DNA of 17,715 bases from JADHUC01 sp964617665 (GTDB lineage Bacteria; Planctomycetota; Planctomycetia; Pirellulales; Pirellulaceae): assembly GCA_964617665.1 (NCBI GenBank), contig CAZUAH010000280.1, forward strand, positions 1 through 17,715, written 5' to 3'. Below, piece after piece: positions 1-8,415 of this stretch. Both the position numbers and the translations under genes were made by a program. The notes beneath the pieces were generated by a model. It searched no databases and was not told where the DNA came from. It saw only the letters and a program-made list of their open reading frames with translations. How positions within the stretch are numbered: the stretch's first letter is position 1; each line of letters opens with the position of its first letter.

Positions 1-1667
1 AGTCTATCCTGCAATTCCTTGTCAACGGGATTGTAGATATAGATGATACCATACAATTCCACCGGCACATCGTGCGAGGTGGTGCTGCTGATTTGAGTTC
101 GGTTCTTGACGTCGCCCATTGTGGAGCCGAAATTACCCATCCCTCCACCGAACGATGGATATCCACCGCCCGTATCGGTCGAGTAGTCTTCGTTGGCCAT
201 CGAATCTCCTTCGTCGTACGAAGATTCGCCCATACTGCCTCCGTAGCCTCCGCCGAGGCCCATCGAGCCGCTGAGCGAATCGCCCATTCCGCCGCCCATG
301 TCATATCCTCCACCTCCGCCCATATCGTATCCCCCGCCGCCACCTGATGATTTGCCTCGGTTCAGGCGGACTTGACGAATCTCCACGGGCAGGTAGCAGT
401 TGCCGCAGGTGGCCAACAGGCGGTGGAGTTTGCGTTGGTCTACCACCAGTCGCAGCCGGATGGGCATCCGCTTGGCAACCACCAAAAACGCATCTTCGGG
501 GCTCTTGTTCGTCATCGCCGTGCGGATTTTTGATGCACGCAGCGTTTCGTAGTTGTTGTCCACGTATCGTCCGTCTGCCGGATCCGCGGTGAGACGGGTC
601 GCGCCGGAGGCGCCCGTCATTGCCCCCATGCCACTCCCAGGATCCGAGCCCATACTTCCACTGCTTGGAGACGGCATGCTGCCGCCCATGGTTCCTTCCC
701 CGAGTTCGCCACCGTCGCCACCGTCGCCACCGTCGCCATCCATGCCCATGTCCATGTCCATGGAACCACCCTCCCCGCCATAAGGGCTACCACCACCCCC
801 CGACCCGTAGTCCATGCCGCCAGACATGCCCCCGCGTCCCACTTGGGTAACCTGCCCGGCGCGGCCGGTAACGCCGCGACCGATCATGATCGATTCGATC
901 GACTTCACCACGGCCTCATGTCGCGAGTCAATCTGACCGTTGGTCTGGGCAATGATGATGGCCAAGGCCGTAAGTACCCATAGATCTTCTTGGGCATAAA
1001 GCACCTGCAGTGTGGTCGGCGCTTCACCCCAATTGAAATGCGTGCCCATCAAGCGTTTCTGATCTTGCGGCTCCCACACCACAATTGGCGGCTTCTCTAT
1101 GGCGCGTGTGGCCGGCGCCATCGGCCCTCCTCCCGGCGCGGCGAAACCGCCGCTCGCCTCAGTAGGCGCCCAGCGTGTCCCCACCAGCCGAGCTAAATCA
1201 GGCAGCAGTCTCTCGACGTAGTTCCAGTAGCGTTGGCGCTCAACAACACTTAGCTTCTGCTCCTGCGTCGGCGGATAACTTACTGCCGTTTCAATGGGCT
1301 TCAGATCCCTGACGGCTAAGACGAAATCATCGCCAAGTACCCTGCTGTTCCACTGGAGACGTGGTTCGTTTTCCTGCCTTTCGTACTGCTTTCTCCAGGC
1401 TTCTACAACTTTCTCAAGCGTGCTGTCGTGCAGCAGGTCCATACCGTCGTGGGAGTACTTGTTCGGTGGGTTCTGGCTGGCCTTCGTCTTCAACGACTGG
1501 ACGCTCGACACTTTCGTCTTGATGTCGCCAAGCCCCTTATCGAACTCCTCGTGCAGTCGTCCGCGAGCCATATACCACGTCGCGACGCTGACGATCAGAA
1601 TCAGGCCGCATCCGGCCCAAAACACGTGCTTTGCCATTACAGCAATGATCGGTTTCAATTTGTCCAT
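1..1667 (-). CDS. PilO/Amuc_1100-like Gly/Met-rich inner-membrane protein, partial
   Basis: About 555 codons are visible and the frame is still open at the left edge, so the C-terminus is missing. The protein starts MDKLKPIIAVMAKHVFW, with a single membrane segment at about residues 13-33. A helical, charged stretch follows (about 35-130). Then come long low-complexity Gly/Met/Asp/Ser tracts (about 280-350 and again 430-520). Between and after the tracts are folded pieces containing TNKSPEDAFLVVAKRMPIRL and VPVELYGIIYIYNPVDKE, which resemble the PilO-type ferredoxin-like fold. The start ATG is 5 bases after the PilM-PilN stop. Its GGAGG ribosome site lies inside the end of the upstream gene, so the two are probably translationally coupled. 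In PVC bacteria a gene in this place serves the inner-membrane platform of type IV pili, and a secretin gene often follows. The role is inferred from neighbours and topology more than from strong sequence identity. Confidence 0.72.
   Translation of the reverse strand, partial: MDKLKPIIAVMAKHVFWAGCGLILIVSVATWYMARGRLHEEFDKGLGDIKTKVSSVQSLKTKASQNPPNKYSHDGMDLLHDSTLEKVVEAWRKQYERQENEPRLQWNSRVLGDDFVLAVRDLKPIETAVSYPPTQEQKLSVVERQRYWNYVERLLPDLARLVGTRWAPTEASGGFAAPGGGPMAPATRAIEKPPIVVWEPQDQKRLMGTHFNWGEAPTTLQVLYAQEDLWVLTALAIIIAQTNGQIDSRHEAVVKSIESIMIGRGVTGRAGQVTQVGRGGMSGGMDYGSGGGGSPYGGEGGSMDMDMGMDGDGGDGGDGGELGEGTMGGSMPSPSSGSMGSDPGSGMGAMTGASGATRLTADPADGRYVDNNYETLRASKIRTAMTNKSPEDAFLVVAKRMPIRLRLVVDQRKLHRLLATCGNCYLPVEIRQVRLNRGKSSGGGGGYDMGGGGGYDMGGGMGDSLSGSMGLGGGYGGSMGESSYDEGDSMANEDYSTDTGGGYPSFGGGMGNFGSTMGDVKNRTQISSTTSHDVPVELYGIIYIYNPVDKELQDR
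711..737. repeat. Tandem 9-bp repeat inside the Gly/Asp-rich coding tract
   Basis: The unit accgtcgcc occurs three times head to tail. It encodes GlyAspGly-type repeats (GDGGDGGDGG) on the minus strand. It is followed directly at about 738-760 by a 6-bp periodic tract (atgtcc-like) that encodes alternating Met/Asp (MDMDMGMDGD). The repeats stay in frame, so slippage by whole units would change linker length without breaking the protein. Confidence 0.85.
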
Positions 1668-1672
1668 GACGA

Positions 1673-4108
1673 TCAACCTCCCGTGGGTGGGGCTGCCCCG
1701 TCGCTATCTGCCCCAGTCGTTGTGCTGTCTGTCCCAGTATTCGTGGCGTCCGCCCCGGTCGTTGTGACGTCCGCTGCATCGCTCGCCTGCTGGGCTTCGA
1801 ATCGTTTATTGAGTCGTTCGCTCAACATCTGTTCCTGCCAGCAGAACTGCACAATGAAGTCAAACTTAGGAGCATCGAAGTACGGCGGTTCGTCCGGCTC
1901 CTCCTTTGACGCACCACTCGCTTCGTCGCCCGTGTCGGATGCCTCGCCTGCGGACGCCGCCCCATCCTCCGCCGGTTCCGTGGTTGTTGTTCCTTGTGTG
2001 TCGCCGAGTCCGAATTGCCCCAATTGGCCGAAACCGCTACGATCCGTGCCCGTCTTGGGTCCTTCGTAAAAGGGATTCATGATCTTGTGGTCCTGCTCTA
2101 TCCTGGGCTCGTACGTCAAAACGACATAACCGATGCCCAATTCGTCCATCCTGAAACTTTCGCTTTCCTGACCGGGGCCCCTTGGCAGTTCGATGGTCTG
2201 CTTGCGCAGGTTCTTCATCAGAGTGTTGCGAACGTGGACCCCAGCCGCGATTCTCTTGTTGTCATCGTGGTTGAAGTAGTGGTATCCCTTGAGTTCTATC
2301 ACCCACCCCGCTCCGCTCGGCCCCGTGTCGCCGCCTTCAGCAGATGAATCCGTCGCACCGGCAGCAGGATCCACTGTTGCAGCAAGAGGATCCGCGGAAG
2401 GCGCAGCCGGATCCGTCGCGGCGCCTGCTGTATCCGCCGCCGCGGATCCTGGATCGCTCGTGGGAAGCGCTGAGGGATCGGTATCCCTTATGTAATCGAG
2501 TTCGTCCAGGTATTTCACTTTCACGCCGTTGAACCACGTGGAAAGCTCAGGAAAGTACTGGGATTCTATGTACTCGATGTGCAGCTCTTTGCGCAGCGCG
2601 ATGGGGGACTCCTTTGGATCCGGGATCTCGGCCGTGCCAACGTTTTCGTCTTGTGGCAATGCCCGGTTGATCGCTTTCATTAATTCCAGCCACAACAGGC
2701 GTCTGTCGGAATTGCCTGAAAGCTCTCTACCCAAGGCGGTTAGCTTTTTAAGTTTCGTGACCTGCTCGGCATCTTTCTGTTCGTTCGTTGTCAGCTCGCC
2801 CTGGACGGTGTCCACGTCACTCATGGCTTCCTTCCAAGTCACGTCGCCGAGCAACATGTCCGGATGCACCTTGTACCACTGGGCGTACTCGAAGAAAAAG
2901 TTGATGGCGAAAGCCAGCATCAGCGCCGCTGCCGTGGCCAGCGCCCACGGCTTCTTTGCCCGGATCAGACGCTCGGTCAAGATCTCTTTGGGCAGCAGAT
3001 TCGTGTTCAGCTTGGCTCGCCCGAGTCCTTGCAGGCAGAGGCCATAGCAGTTGCCGAAAGCGTGCATGTTCTCTTTGAACTGCGGTGACGTCAAAACGGA
3101 TTGGCCGGCAAGCCTGGCCGCCCAACTGGAATGGTCGACGTCGACCAGTTCGTAGCCAAGATTCTTCGCCAGGTACTGCTGCAGCCCCGGCAGCTTGACA
3201 GCGTTCCCCAGCATGATCATGCCGGTGATATCTGCGCTGCGGTCGATGTTCTGGAAGAAACCGATCGAGCGTTGTACTTCCGTCAGCAGATCGTTGAACA
3301 CCGGCCGCATCGCTTGAATCACGGCTTTGGCATCTTCGGCCTCGCGCACGTTTCGCTTCAGATGTTCCGCCTTGGCGAAAGTCAGTTTCAGCTCTTTGGT
3401 CAGTTGCTTGGTGAAGTGGTTGCCGCCGAGCGGAATATTGCGTTGCCAGACGCGAAAACCGTTCGTGACGACCATGTCCGTCGTGTCCGTGCCCACGTTC
3501 AAGATCACGAACGACTCCGGCGGATTGTCGGGATCGTAGACATCCGCCTCCAATTCGTCGGTCATCAAGTTGTGAGCGACGAAGTTGTAAGCACACAAAG
3601 GCGCCAACTGGACAATGTCTATCTCGACTTCATGTCCCAGGAATGGTTCGATCGCTTCATATACCTGATCGCGCTTCATCGCAAACAGGCCGACTTCCGC
3701 CTCCATCAGGAAGCCTTCCACCTCGCTAGCGCCGCCCATCAACTGGAAGTCCCAGATGACCTCTTCCAACGGGAAGGGGATCTGTTGCCGGGCTTCGAAC
3801 CGGACAATGTCAGGCAACTTCCTCATGTCCACCGGCGGCGGCTGAAAGAAGCGGGCCAGACCGTTCTGGCCGGGGACCGAGAGGGAAACACTGTCGCCCT
3901 TCAGTTCGTTGCGATCCAAGAACTGCTGAAGCGCCTCTCCGATCAACTCCTTCGGGTCCGCATCCGGCTGACTCAGGATTTTCGGGTACTCGATAAAATC
4001 GAACGCAGTGGCCATGAGTATGCGGTTCTCCGCGTCGTATTCACAACGCAGGGCCTTCAGCGCACACTGGCCAATATCGATACCCCAGACACCACTAGTG
4101 GCCGCCAT
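1673..4108 (-). CDS. pilM: Type IV pilus assembly protein PilM fused to a PilN-like domain
   Basis: 811 residues, about twice the usual PilM length (about 350). The N-terminal actin-like PilM domain (about 1-360) shows WGIDIGQCALK (phosphate-1 loop, residues 7-17), FVILNVGTDTTDM (phosphate-2, about 200-212) and MIMLGNAVKLPG (adenosine region, about 297-308). At residues 370-375 comes NLLPKE, which matches the INLLP-type N-terminal motif of PilN. A membrane segment (about 387-409), a helical stretch and a PilN-like periplasmic region (to about 685) follow. An Ala/Asp/Pro-rich insert interrupts this region at about 544-600, and the last 30 residues are Thr/Gly/Asp-rich. PilM binds ATP in the cytoplasm and docks the PilN tail; here both would be one chain. 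The start at 4108 was chosen over an in-frame ATG 31 codons upstream because AGAGG lies at the right distance and MAATSGVWGIDIG matches PilM N-termini. It may be transcribed from the candidate promoter at 4244-4273. Confidence 0.88.
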   Translation of the reverse strand: MAATSGVWGIDIGQCALKALRCEYDAENRILMATAFDFIEYPKILSQPDADPKELIGEALQQFLDRNELKGDSVSLSVPGQNGLARFFQPPPVDMRKLPDIVRFEARQQIPFPLEEVIWDFQLMGGASEVEGFLMEAEVGLFAMKRDQVYEAIEPFLGHEVEIDIVQLAPLCAYNFVAHNLMTDELEADVYDPDNPPESFVILNVGTDTTDMVVTNGFRVWQRNIPLGGNHFTKQLTKELKLTFAKAEHLKRNVREAEDAKAVIQAMRPVFNDLLTEVQRSIGFFQNIDRSADITGMIMLGNAVKLPGLQQYLAKNLGYELVDVDHSSWAARLAGQSVLTSPQFKENMHAFGNCYGLCLQGLGRAKLNTNLLPKEILTERLIRAKKPWALATAAALMLAFAINFFFEYAQWYKVHPDMLLGDVTWKEAMSDVDTVQGELTTNEQKDAEQVTKLKKLTALGRELSGNSDRRLLWLELMKAINRALPQDENVGTAEIPDPKESPIALRKELHIEYIESQYFPELSTWFNGVKVKYLDELDYIRDTDPSALPTSDPGSAAADTAGAATDPAAPSADPLAATVDPAAGATDSSAEGGDTGPSGAGWVIELKGYHYFNHDDNKRIAAGVHVRNTLMKNLRKQTIELPRGPGQESESFRMDELGIGYVVLTYEPRIEQDHKIMNPFYEGPKTGTDRSGFGQLGQFGLGDTQGTTTTEPAEDGAASAGEASDTGDEASGASKEEPDEPPYFDAPKFDFIVQFCWQEQMLSERLNKRFEAQQASDAADVTTTGADATNTGTDSTTTGADSDGAAPPTGG
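1677..1681 (-). promoter_or_regulatory. Ribosome binding site of the PilO-like gene
   Basis: On the minus strand GGAGG directly precedes the TGA stop of the PilM-PilN gene (1673-1675) and lies 9 bases before the ATG at 1667. This site fixes the start of the downstream gene and indicates translational coupling. Confidence 0.7.
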
Positions 4109-4424
4109 GATGAATCCTCTGGAAATGATTGACGGTAAATCGGCCACCCCAGGCACCGACCACCGCGGGCTTCGCCCATAGATTTGACATGTCGCCCCCA
4201 AAATGGGGAAAAGGACGTTCGACCCAGCCCCTCGTCTTCTTCCAGTCTAATGAGCCGAAATGGCCCCTGTCAATAAATGACCGGCTACGCAAAGGCTTTC
4301 TGTCCCATACTTTGGCGATCTTGCCCCACCACTGAAAATCGGCACGCTCGACTCGCCGCTTCACAGTAGCTATCGTGTTATACCCTGACGCGATGAACAA
4401 TCTCAACCTCTCTATTATAGACTA
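4109..4424. other. Divergent intergenic region between pilM and the GH38-like gene
   Basis: These 316 bases separate two divergent genes. They hold a candidate promoter for pilM (separate entry), a short CCCC-AAAAT-GGGG hairpin near 4197-4208, and a possible 10-codon leader ORF at 4393-4425 reading toward the GH38-like gene. I see no convincing longer gene: the open frames here have no ribosome site and no recognisable domain. Confidence 0.6.
4244..4273 (-). promoter_or_regulatory. Candidate sigma-70-type promoter for the pilus operon
   Basis: Read on the minus strand, a perfect TTGACA (4268-4273) is followed after 18 bases by TAGACT (4244-4249), which matches four of six bases of TATAAT. 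Transcription would start near 4236 and leave a 5' leader of about 130 bases before the pilM ATG. This is pattern-based only. Confidence 0.35.
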
Positions 4425-7265
4425 ATGAAATACCAGGAACTAATCATATTGTTGCCTTGCCACAGCTTGGAGGATTTTCCCACCCATCACGAGGGCGAAG
4501 AGGCCCAAGGGTTGCTGGCTAATTGGTCGGCGTTGTGGCATCCGGCCTTGCTAGCATCTGCTGGGGCGATGCCAACCTGGTATCGCGCAGACACTCCCCC
4601 AGAAGACCTTACGAACAAGCTGGTTGTCGTGCCTGGAGTGAGTGAAACGGAATTGCCGACAGGTTTCGCTCAACGAGCCGAAGACGAGGATGCCTGCCTG
4701 ATTCGCGACTGTCTGGATCGGGACGAGATCGTCAGTGTGGCGTTGGCAGGCCTGGACGGCGCGAAACGGGACATCGATCCTGCCCTGGTGGCCGATTTTC
4801 TGGCCTTGGGATACTGCTACCTGCAAGTCGAATTGCTGACGCGCCAGATGCGTTACTCGAGCAACCTGGATGAAATCCACTTTCAAGGCCAACTCATTGA
4901 CGCAGCCACGGCTACCGTCGAAGGCGACGAAGAGGAAGCGAAGGAAAGACTATCGGCGTGCTTTGACGTGCTGGCCGAAGAGCGAGACCACTATTACCCG
5001 GTGGACGCCTACATCCTGGATTTGACCTTGTTGGCACCGTCGACCATTGGTCAGTCGTTGCGAGATCAGTTGGCCGGCCCCATTCCATCTAATCTGCTTC
5101 TCTCCGGCGAACTACTGTCCTTGATTGCGGAAACAGAGCCCGAGACACTCGCGGCGATACGTCAGGCGCTCGAAAACGAAGCAGCGGGCATTGTCGGCGG
5201 GGAAGATATCGAAAGACGCTTGCCGATCGTATCGTGTGAAACGATTTTGCATCAGGTGCGTCGAGGACTCGCCCGATACGAGTCGCTGTTGGGCCGCCGT
5301 CCGACGGTCTACGGTCGGCGACGTTTCGGACTGACGCCAGCGTTGCCCCAGGTTCTTCAGAAGCTCGGATTCGAAGCGGCAATTCATGCAACGATGGAAG
5401 AGGGAGTTTTCCCAGAAGGATCACAAATGAAGATCCGCTGGGAGGGCTGCGATGGCACCTCGCTCGACGCAATCGGCCGCCCGCCACTCGACGCGAGCAA
5501 GCCGGATGCCTATCTCGGGTATGCCGTCAAGTTGGGCGAGGCGCTCGACATGGACCATGTGGCAACGGTTTGCTTCGCACATTGGCCGGGCCAAACCAGT
5601 CCGTGGTACGAAGACTTGCGACGCGCGGCCCAGTACGGTTCGGTTCTCGGGAAATTCATGACTTTGGATCAGTACTTCCGCGAGACCGATGTCCCCGTAC
5701 ACCAGGATCGCTTCGAGGCGGATCGTTATCGATCGCCATACCTAGCTCAAGCCGTCGGCCGCGAGGACATCAATCCAATCTCCTCGTCAGTTCTGTATTG
5801 GCGGCGGCGAGCCATCGCCGAAGCCGCGCAGTCATTGAATACGTTGTCCGCTCTGGTTTCCGGGAAGACGAAGGAAGTCGCAGATACGGGTGACGAATCG
5901 GAGTCTGTTGCTGCAAGCGATTTGCTATCAGCCATCGACGATGCTGCGGGCGAAGGCGATGACCAAACGACTGACCCGCAGTTCGATGCCACATTGCAGG
6001 ACGCCGTGAAGCTCTTCGCTGAGACTTTGCCACAACGTCCGGATGCGACTGAGACCGGCTATCTTGTTGCCAATCCGCATAGCTTTGTGCGACGTATCGG
6101 GCTGCACACCCCGGATCTGGAGTCGCTTCCCGCGATCGAGCGTCCCGTCTATGCGGCATCGAAAAGCGGCAGCTCGAAACATGTCGTCGTGGACGTGCCT
6201 CCAATGGGATTCGTCTGGGTAAAACCGGGCGGTCGTCAGGGCCGTTCGAAGAAGACCCAACAGTCGCTGGCGGACGACTGCATACTGAGAAACGAGTTCC
6301 TGGAAGCGTTGATCGATCCCAAGACCGGAGCGCTGCGGGCCCTTCACGACTACCAATCGCGCGGCAATCGCCTGTCCCAACGGATCGTCTTTCAGATGGG
6401 CCCGTCGAAACGACGCCAGAACGCAGACAATCCTGCCGCGCATTCGGTAATGGCGGCCGATTCGATCAAGACCACTGTAGCAACGCCGAGTCTTGGTGAA
6501 ATCGTCGCTGAGGGTCGCCTGTTGGACCGCGAGGGCAAACCGCTTGCCGGTTTCAAACAGACCTATCGAATCTGGCGAGGCAGCCGTGTTCTGGAAGTGG
6601 AGATCGAGCTGGACCCGCAAGTTGAATGCAAACCGAATCCGTGGAATTCCTACTTTGCCGTTCGTTCCGCCTGGGCCACGGAGAGCGCCGACTTGTGGCG
6701 AGGCGTCAACCAAATGCGTCAGAAGGCCACGGCCAAACGACTCGAAGCACCCCATTACATAGAGATAGACGAAGTCACCAACCGCACAACGATTCTGACC
6801 GGCGGGTTGCCCTTTCATCGCCTGGCGAGCGATCGGATGCTGGACAGTCTGCTGGTCGTTCACGGCGAACAGTGCCGGCGTTTCCGTATGGGAATCGGCA
6901 TCGACTTGAAACACCCCATGCAGGATGCCCTCAGCCTCTTGACGCCCGAGACGGTCGTTTGCCAGTCCGCGGCACCACCCTCGCCCGCCGATTCCAGTTG
7001 GCTGTTCCACGTGGACAGCAAAAACGTCATCGCCACTCACTGGGCGCTGCTGATCGAGGGCGAAGATGTGAAAGGTTTTCGTGTTCGTCTACTGGAAACG
7101 GGAGGCCGGGCAGCGAAGCCCAAGCTCAGTTCGTTTCGGCCCGCTGCATCAGCGCGTCAAGTGGACTTCTGCGGCGAATCCCAGGCCGACTGTCAGCTCG
7201 CGGATGGTCAGATCCAACTCAGCTTGAGCGCGCACGAGTGGGTGGAAGTCGAAGCCAGATGGTGA
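4425..7265 (+). CDS. GH38-like (alpha-mannosidase superfamily) protein
   Basis: 946 residues with no signal peptide, so probably cytoplasmic. Residues about 1-430 look like the barrel region of GH38/GH57-type glycosidases. They contain a long segment with PSNLLLSGELLSLI (about 221-234), RRPTVYGRRRFGLTPALPQV (about 291-310) and VATVCFAHWPGQTSPWYED (about 379-397). A variable acidic linker lies at about 480-520. The C-terminal half resembles the GH38 beta-sandwich: GYLVANPHSFVRR (about 545-557), PPMGFVWVKPG (about 592-602) and ILRNEFLEALIDPKTGALRA (about 620-639). I do not see the classic GH38 nucleophile motif, so activity and substrate are uncertain. The assignment rests mainly on the C-terminal pattern. 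No clear Shine-Dalgarno precedes the ATG. A 10-codon ORF ends in TAATG overlapping this start, which may supply translation by coupling. The next gene starts inside its stop region. Confidence 0.68.
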   Translation: MKYQELIILLPCHSLEDFPTHHEGEEAQGLLANWSALWHPALLASAGAMPTWYRADTPPEDLTNKLVVVPGVSETELPTGFAQRAEDEDACLIRDCLDRDEIVSVALAGLDGAKRDIDPALVADFLALGYCYLQVELLTRQMRYSSNLDEIHFQGQLIDAATATVEGDEEEAKERLSACFDVLAEERDHYYPVDAYILDLTLLAPSTIGQSLRDQLAGPIPSNLLLSGELLSLIAETEPETLAAIRQALENEAAGIVGGEDIERRLPIVSCETILHQVRRGLARYESLLGRRPTVYGRRRFGLTPALPQVLQKLGFEAAIHATMEEGVFPEGSQMKIRWEGCDGTSLDAIGRPPLDASKPDAYLGYAVKLGEALDMDHVATVCFAHWPGQTSPWYEDLRRAAQYGSVLGKFMTLDQYFRETDVPVHQDRFEADRYRSPYLAQAVGREDINPISSSVLYWRRRAIAEAAQSLNTLSALVSGKTKEVADTGDESESVAASDLLSAIDDAAGEGDDQTTDPQFDATLQDAVKLFAETLPQRPDATETGYLVANPHSFVRRIGLHTPDLESLPAIERPVYAASKSGSSKHVVVDVPPMGFVWVKPGGRQGRSKKTQQSLADDCILRNEFLEALIDPKTGALRALHDYQSRGNRLSQRIVFQMGPSKRRQNADNPAAHSVMAADSIKTTVATPSLGEIVAEGRLLDREGKPLAGFKQTYRIWRGSRVLEVEIELDPQVECKPNPWNSYFAVRSAWATESADLWRGVNQMRQKATAKRLEAPHYIEIDEVTNRTTILTGGLPFHRLASDRMLDSLLVVHGEQCRRFRMGIGIDLKHPMQDALSLLTPETVVCQSAAPPSPADSSWLFHVDSKNVIATHWALLIEGEDVKGFRVRLLETGGRAAKPKLSSFRPAASARQVDFCGESQADCQLADGQIQLSLSAHEWVEVEARW

Positions 7266-7999
7266 CGGGTGGTCACGTGAAGCTACTGGATCTCACACTC
7301 GAAACACCAGAAGAGAATCTGGCCCTGGACGAAGCGCTCCTGGACGAAGCAGACGAGACCGGTCGCCCGACCGAAGTATTGCGGCTGTGGGAGCCAACAC
7401 AGCCAATCGTCGTCGTGGGACGTTCGTCGCGCGTCTCAGCCGAAGTTGATTGCGAGCAGTGCCAGCAGATGGGCATCCCGATCCTGCGCCGCTGCAGCGG
7501 CGGAGCGACCGTCCTGACGGGGCCGGGCTGTCTGATGTACGCGGTGGTGCTCAGCTACGAACTCAGACCCGCGCTTCAAATGATCTCGGAGGCCCATAGA
7601 TTTGTGCTGGAGACCATGGCGGATTCGCTCGCATCAGTTGTCTCAGGTGTCCAGCCCCGTGGAACAAGTGACCTGACGTTAGCTGGCAGAAAGTTCTCCG
7701 GCAACAGCATGCGTGCAAAACGTACCCATCTGCTGTACCACGGTACCTTGCTCTACGACTTTCCGCTGGAAACGGTCGCGAAGTGCCTGCGCATGCCTCC
7801 CCGCCAACCCGAGTATCGGCAGGAGCGCAGCCACGATGATTTCCTCGCCAGCTTTCCCACAACTGTCGACAAGCTACGTAGCGTCCTAAAAGAAGGCTGG
7901 GGTGCGCAAGAGCCGCTCAGCACATTGCCGCGGTCACGCACTCAAGAGTTGGCCTGCACGCGATACTCAAAGCTGGAATGGAATTTCCGCATACCTTAG
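7259..7999 (+). CDS. Lipoate-protein ligase A family protein
   Basis: 246 residues. It belongs to the biotin/lipoate ligase fold that attaches lipoyl or octanoyl groups to a lysine of carrier proteins. Visible signatures are RRCSGGATVLTGPG (residues 77-90, the RRxSGGG loop), the conserved lysine in LAGRKFSGNSMR (K145) and HGTLLYDF (161-168). The chain is shorter than bacterial LplA (about 330 residues) and lacks the C-terminal accessory domain. An octanoyltransferase or related acyl transferase is therefore possible. The ATG at 7259 overlaps the GH38-like TGA (ATGGTGA), so the two genes are probably co-translated. A GTG at 7277 is an alternative start, since weak GGTGG lies upstream of it. 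The open frame extends far upstream inside the GH38-like gene, but that part is a shadow. No lipoyl-domain protein is encoded in the window. Confidence 0.82.
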   Translation: MVTGGHVKLLDLTLETPEENLALDEALLDEADETGRPTEVLRLWEPTQPIVVVGRSSRVSAEVDCEQCQQMGIPILRRCSGGATVLTGPGCLMYAVVLSYELRPALQMISEAHRFVLETMADSLASVVSGVQPRGTSDLTLAGRKFSGNSMRAKRTHLLYHGTLLYDFPLETVAKCLRMPPRQPEYRQERSHDDFLASFPTTVDKLRSVLKEGWGAQEPLSTLPRSRTQELACTRYSKLEWNFRIP

Positions 8000-8167
8000 A
8001 GCCCCGCTGGGCATCAAGTGGTTGAGATGTCTCGCGTCTTCGGCCAGCTTCCAGCACGTTTCTCGGACCTTGACACCAGCACCAATGAGTGGCGTGCAAC
8101 GAGTGGCTCCCAATGCTGCATTGCCCAGCCAGTCACAGTTGGATACTCTCCAACGCCCTTTCCCGTC

Positions 8168-8171
8168 GAGG
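8168..8171 (+). promoter_or_regulatory. Ribosome binding site of the small lipoprotein gene
   Basis: GAGG lies 7 bases before the ATG at 8179. It selects this start over the upstream in-frame ATG at 8089, which would add 30 residues of unlikely sequence. Confidence 0.5.
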
Positions 8172-8178
8172 CACTTCT

Positions 8179-8340
8179 ATGTTCCATCGCATGCTGCTGA
8201 TCGCGATTCTGATCCAAGCGGGCTGCGCGACCCCAGCAGCGTCAAGAAACGCGTTGCCTCACAAAAAGGAAGGGATTCCAGTGGCCGATGTGCATGTCAT
8301 TGTTGAGCCGCTTCCCGGACCGCTCCAGGTCACTAAATGA
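8179..8340 (+). CDS. Probable small lipoprotein (53 aa)
   Basis: Starts MFHRMLLIAILIQAGCATPA: a basic n-region, a short hydrophobic core and a Cys at residue 16 preceded by Ala-Gly, as in a type II signal peptide. The residue at -3 is Gln, which is atypical for a lipobox. The mature part is about 37 residues, polar, then VADVHVIVEPLPGP. No family recognised. The gene has a good GAGG site and lies 179 bases after the lipoate-ligase-like gene on the same strand. If it is real, the product would sit in a membrane or envelope. It is too short for compositional proof, so it could be a chance ORF. Confidence 0.5.
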   Translation: MFHRMLLIAILIQAGCATPAASRNALPHKKEGIPVADVHVIVEPLPGPLQVTK

Positions 8341-8415
8341 ACACGTCCCAATGTCCTCTCTGGAGATGAGCGGCCCTCGTTTCGCTAACGTCGTCGTGCC
8401 TCGAATCACCGGCGC

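Noticed and set aside
553..850. Pro/Ser-rich and Pro/His-rich short open frames on the plus strand
   Set aside because: They are shadows of the Gly/Met/Asp tandem repeats of the minus-strand pilus protein.
3101..4132. 343-codon open frame on the plus strand
   Set aside because: Shadow of pilM, which has actin-like motifs on the minus strand; no family resemblance and an Arg/Gln/Val-rich composition.
4109..4201. 31-codon N-terminal extension of PilM-PilN
   Set aside because: The ATG at 4108 has a good AGAGG site and matches PilM N-termini; the extension has neither.
5928..7040. 370-codon open frame on the minus strand
   Set aside because: Antisense to the GH38-like gene and without recognisable motifs.
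6626..7258. Upstream extension of the lipoate-ligase-like frame
   Set aside because: This part overlaps the GH38-like gene in another frame and is Arg/Ser-rich; the ligase fold begins after the ATG at 7259.
8138..8154. Small inverted repeat gttgga-tactc-tccaac
   Set aside because: Only 6 bp, no T-run and no clear relation to a gene end; expected by chance in a region of this size.
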